A DNA stretch of 64,000 nucleotides, from assembly GCA_029907355.1 (NCBI GenBank), contig JARYLZ010000003.1, forward strand, positions 1 to 64,000, read 5' to 3'. Shown piece after piece: positions 59,538 through 64,000 of this stretch. Source of the DNA: Bacteroidota bacterium (GTDB taxonomy: Bacteria > Bacteroidota > Ignavibacteria > SZUA-365). Numbering within the stretch: position 1 is the stretch's first letter; every line of letters starts with the position of its first letter. The notes beneath the pieces are model-generated. The model saw nothing but the letters and a program-made list of their open reading frames with translations, did no database searches and was not told where the DNA came from. A program made the position numbers and the translations under genes.

Positions 59538-61793
59538 TCAGGCCGCCTCTTGTATCAGATCGTACGGTTCAAGGTCGAGCGTGAACTCTTCCTTGCACGT
59601 CGGGCACCGAAGGAATTCGCCTTTCTTTTGGGTGAACTTGTGTATAAGATAGTCATTTCCGCACTTCGGGCAAGCTTTCGCAATGGGCCGGTCCCAGGAG
59701 ACGAAATTGCACTCCGGGTAGCGTGTACATCCGTAGAACGTCCTGCGCGATTTCGAGCGGCGTTCGATGATCTCGCCCTCGTCGCAAACGGGACAGCGGA
59801 TACCGAGCGTCAGCGGCCTGGTAAACGTACAGGCAGGGTAGTTGGTGCAACCGATGAATTTGCCGAAACGGCTCTGTTTCAGGATGAGAGCGTTGCCGCA
59901 TTCGGGGCACGGCTCGTGGAGCTTTTTCTCTTCGGACTCGTCCGGGAGCGGCTTCGTGTGCTTGCATTTGGGGTAACCGGTGCAGGCAATGAATTTCCCG
60001 TTCCTCCCCCACCGGATAACCATCGGCCGCCCGCATTTCTCGCAGAGGATGTCGGTTTCCTCCGTCAATCGCGCCTCGTCGGGCGCGACGCTCTCGATCA
60101 GGCGCATGAAGGGCTCGTAGAAATCCTTCATGACTGCAAGGTACGTCGACCCTCCCGAGGCGATCGTATCGAGCTCTTCTTCCATTCGGGCTGTGAATTC
60201 GGTGTTGAACAGGGAGGAGAAGTATCGCTGGAGGAGGGTGTTCACGTCGAGGCCGAGCTGGGTCGCGAATAACCGCCGGTCTTTCTGTTCGACGTAACCC
60301 CGCTCCTGGATCGTGCTGACGATCAACGCGTACGTACTGGGGCGTCCGATACCCTTCGCTTCCAATTCCCGGACGAGGCTGCTCTCGGTATAGCGCGGGG
60401 GCGGTTTCGTGAAATGTTGATGCGGGTCGATGGAAACAGGCTCCACAGCGTCGCCCTCGGCGAGACCTTCCGGGATGACGGCTTCTTCCTCCTCCTTTTC
60501 GCCGTTTCCCGCTTCCGCGTCGAAGTCGTCGTACACTTGGAGATAGCCGCGGTACGTGTACGTCGTCCCGACACCGCGGAACTGGTACGGTCCGCCCCCG
60601 ACGATGACGGTCGTCTGTTCCAGCCGCGCCGATTCCATCTGGCTCGCGACGAACCGCTTCCATATCAACTCGTACAGCGCATACTGTTCCGGGCTCAGGA
60701 AAGGACGCACCTTCTGGGGCGTCAACTCCATCGAAGTGGGCCGAATGGCCTCGTGGGCGTCCTGAGCCGTCGCCCGGATCTTGAAAGAGCGCGGAGCGGA
60801 TGGCAGGGCGTCGGAACCGTAGGTTTTCTCGATATGCGCACGCACGGCGGCGAGGGCTTCCGTGCTCACGCGCGTGGAGTCCGTGCGCATGTACGTGATG
60901 AGGCCGACGGACCCCTCGTCCCCGATCTCGATCCCTTCATAGAGTTGCTGGGCGATGAACATCGTCCTCTTCGCGGAGAAGCGGAGACGATTGGACGCTT
61001 CCTGTTGGAGGGAACTCGTAATGAAGGGGGGAGCCGGGGCACGCGTCAGATCTTTCTTCTGGACGTCGAGAATGCGGTAACGCTCCCTTTTAAGGGCTTC
61101 TACGATCTGTTCTGCCGCCGCCTGATCGGGGAGATCCGGTTCCTCCCCATCGATTTTCACCAGCTTTGCGTGGAATTCTCCGTCACCCGGTTTGCGGAAC
61201 TCGCCCGTGACAGACCAGTACTCCCGAACGACGAAATCGGCGATTTCCTTCTCGCGTTCACAAATGAATCGGAGCGCGACAGATTGGACTCGTCCCGCAC
61301 TGAGCCCCTTGTACATGGTCCGCCAGAGAAAGGGGCTGACCTTGTAACCGACCAGACGGTCCATGACGCGGCGTGCCTGCTGGGCCTGCACGAGCCGCTC
61401 ATCGATGCCGCGGGGATTGGCCATGGCTTCCTTTACCCCGCTGCGGGTGATCTCGGTGAACAGCACCCGGTGGATCGGCCGTCCGTCCGAGGCCTTCGCG
61501 ATCTCCGTCGCGATGTGGTGAGCGATGGCTTCGCCCTCGCGGTCGGGGTCCGTCGCAATGTACACGGCCTGGACCTTCCGCGCTCGCGCCTGCAATTCCT
61601 TGATGATCTTGTGTTTTCCCCGAATGATGACATAGCGCGGCTCGAAGCCGTTCTCGACATCGACGCCCAGTTCGTTGGTCGGGAGGTTTTTGATGTGGCC
61701 GAGCGTCGCTTCGACTGCGAAATCTCTGCCCAGGTACTTATGGATGGTCTTCGCCTTGGAAGGCGACTCGACGATGACGAGGGATTTTGCCAT
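59538..61793 (-). CDS. topA: DNA topoisomerase I
   Basis: MAKSLVIVESPSKAKTIHKYLG, ATDPDREGEAIAHHI, GLITYMRTDSTRVS, C-terminal zinc-ribbon modules (CEKCG, CPECG, CPVCD, CPKCG). Confidence 0.97.
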   Translation of the reverse strand: MAKSLVIVESPSKAKTIHKYLGRDFAVEATLGHIKNLPTNELGVDVENGFEPRYVIIRGKHKIIKELQARARKVQAVYIATDPDREGEAIAHHIATEIAKASDGRPIHRVLFTEITRSGVKEAMANPRGIDERLVQAQQARRVMDRLVGYKVSPFLWRTMYKGLSAGRVQSVALRFICEREKEIADFVVREYWSVTGEFRKPGDGEFHAKLVKIDGEEPDLPDQAAAEQIVEALKRERYRILDVQKKDLTRAPAPPFITSSLQQEASNRLRFSAKRTMFIAQQLYEGIEIGDEGSVGLITYMRTDSTRVSTEALAAVRAHIEKTYGSDALPSAPRSFKIRATAQDAHEAIRPTSMELTPQKVRPFLSPEQYALYELIWKRFVASQMESARLEQTTVIVGGGPYQFRGVGTTYTYRGYLQVYDDFDAEAGNGEKEEEEAVIPEGLAEGDAVEPVSIDPHQHFTKPPPRYTESSLVRELEAKGIGRPSTYALIVSTIQERGYVEQKDRRLFATQLGLDVNTLLQRYFSSLFNTEFTARMEEELDTIASGGSTYLAVMKDFYEPFMRLIESVAPDEARLTEETDILCEKCGRPMVIRWGRNGKFIACTGYPKCKHTKPLPDESEEKKLHEPCPECGNALILKQSRFGKFIGCTNYPACTFTRPLTLGIRCPVCDEGEIIERRSKSRRTFYGCTRYPECNFVSWDRPIAKACPKCGNDYLIHKFTQKKGEFLRCPTCKEEFTLDLEPYDLIQEAA

Positions 61794-61901
61794 GGGAAGT
61801 GGTCGTTTCCTGTTTTTCTCGAACGGCCGCGATGCATCCCTCTCGCGGCGTTTGCCTGCGCGCGGGCAGGAGCCCGTCGGTGGGTACCGCCGGGATCGTG
61901 T

Positions 61902-62360
61902 TCAGTGGATGGTGTCCTTGCTGTTCAGCATGAGCCGGCTTCCGCTCCGGTCGGAATCGTCGTAATCGAACAGGATCGACGCCGCGATGGTTTTGATTTC
62001 CGGAACGCCGACACGCCGGAAACCCGCCATCATGATGCGGTCGATGGCGAGTTCCACGTCCATGTCGTCGAGCAATCCGAGTTCTCGGAGTTGGATGAGG
62101 TACCCGTGTGCCTCGGGCGTGATCACGCTCCTCTCCGACTCGTGGAGAATGCGATGCGAATGCGTCCCCGCCCCCTTCTCGTCGGTGAGGATATTTTCCC
62201 CAAGGTTGATTTTATCCAACAACCAACTGAAAGCGGTGCTGATCTCGTTCTGGGTGTATCCACGGTCCGCAAGCGCACTCAGGTCGATTTCCCCGAGCCG
62301 CTTGTCATCCCGCATCTCGTGGATGAGGTAGACGATGATGTCGATGATTTTTTCCTGCAT
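61902..62360 (-). CDS. Smg/DUF494 family protein
   Basis: MQEKIIDIIVYLIHEM...ALADRGYTQNEISTAFSWLLDKI. Confidence 0.85.
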   Translation of the reverse strand: MQEKIIDIIVYLIHEMRDDKRLGEIDLSALADRGYTQNEISTAFSWLLDKINLGENILTDEKGAGTHSHRILHESERSVITPEAHGYLIQLRELGLLDDMDVELAIDRIMMAGFRRVGVPEIKTIAASILFDYDDSDRSGSRLMLNSKDTIH

Positions 62361-62419
62361 GATTCCGGAACCGCTTCACAGACGCGTAAAATCTAGATGT
62401 TGTCCGAAGGAATGTCAAG

Positions 62420-62850
62420 TCACCCGGGCGTCCTCCGCCGGCGAAGGGATTTTCGGACATACAACTCTTCTTTTTGCTTCATGGCCCTGCGCGACGGTTC
62501 CGTACGGTCGTCGTACCCGCAGGCATGGAGCGTCCCGTGCACGACGAGGCGGGTCATTTCCTCACGGATGCTCACGCCGTATTCCCGCGCCTGAACCCGA
62601 GCCGTGTCGATACTGATATACACCTCCGCTTCGATACGCCCTCCCTCCTCGAGCGGAAATGTCATGACGTCCGTCGGGCCGTCCTCGTTGAAGAACCGGC
62701 GGTGGAGCGCGGCGATGAATGCGTCGTCGACCACGATGATGTCCACCCGCGCACGCGTTTTCTTTTCCCCGCGCAGGACGGTCCTGCATGCGGAAATGAG
62801 ACTCTGCCCCCCGATCGAACCGGCCGGCGCAGCGAATGCGACGCACACCT

Positions 62851-62854
<4 letters not shown>
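62420..62854 (-). CDS. ybeY: rRNA maturation endonuclease YbeY
   Basis: DVMTFPLEEGG, VVHGTLHACGYDDRTEPSRRAMKQKEE. Confidence 0.92.

Positions 62855-64000
<1,146 letters not shown>

Noticed and set aside
60414-62396. 660-aa plus-strand ORF opposite topA and DUF494
   Set aside because: Antisense shadow; both minus-strand genes carry family motifs.

Overview
This 64-kb window is a gene-dense, GC-rich bacterial chromosome segment that is mostly coding. Four large proteins end in type IX secretion (T9SS)-like C-terminal sorting signals (YPNPF motif plus a terminal beta-sandwich). Together with HprK, a histone H1-like Hc1 protein and a CGYDD-type YbeY, this points to the Bacteroidota/Chlorobi/Ignavibacteria/Kapabacteria assemblage; that placement is inference. 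Recognisable housekeeping genes are clpP, tig, gatB, nadK, mrp, sucC, maeB, pruA, hprK, hpf, xerC, topA, smg-like DUF494, ybeY and gltX (cut by the window end), plus one tRNA-Leu(UAG). I saw no CRISPR array, rRNA, IS element or prophage. The observations I would follow up first are: (1) a G13 tract inside the TPR region of a sigma-54 activator, followed by a GG-N10-GC sigma-54 promoter and an inverted repeat upstream of a T9SS cargo gene; (2) a coupled GT2 / methyltransferase / radical SAM-SPASM / GAF-SpoIIE cluster converging on a PqqD-like gene and an MFSD1-like MFS gene; (3) a deoxyhypusine synthase-like protein lacking the catalytic lysine; (4) hydF with no hydE, hydG or hydrogenase nearby; (5) a pair of palindromes about 83 bp apart upstream of ogt. 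No search was run. All family calls come from reading motifs and from memory.
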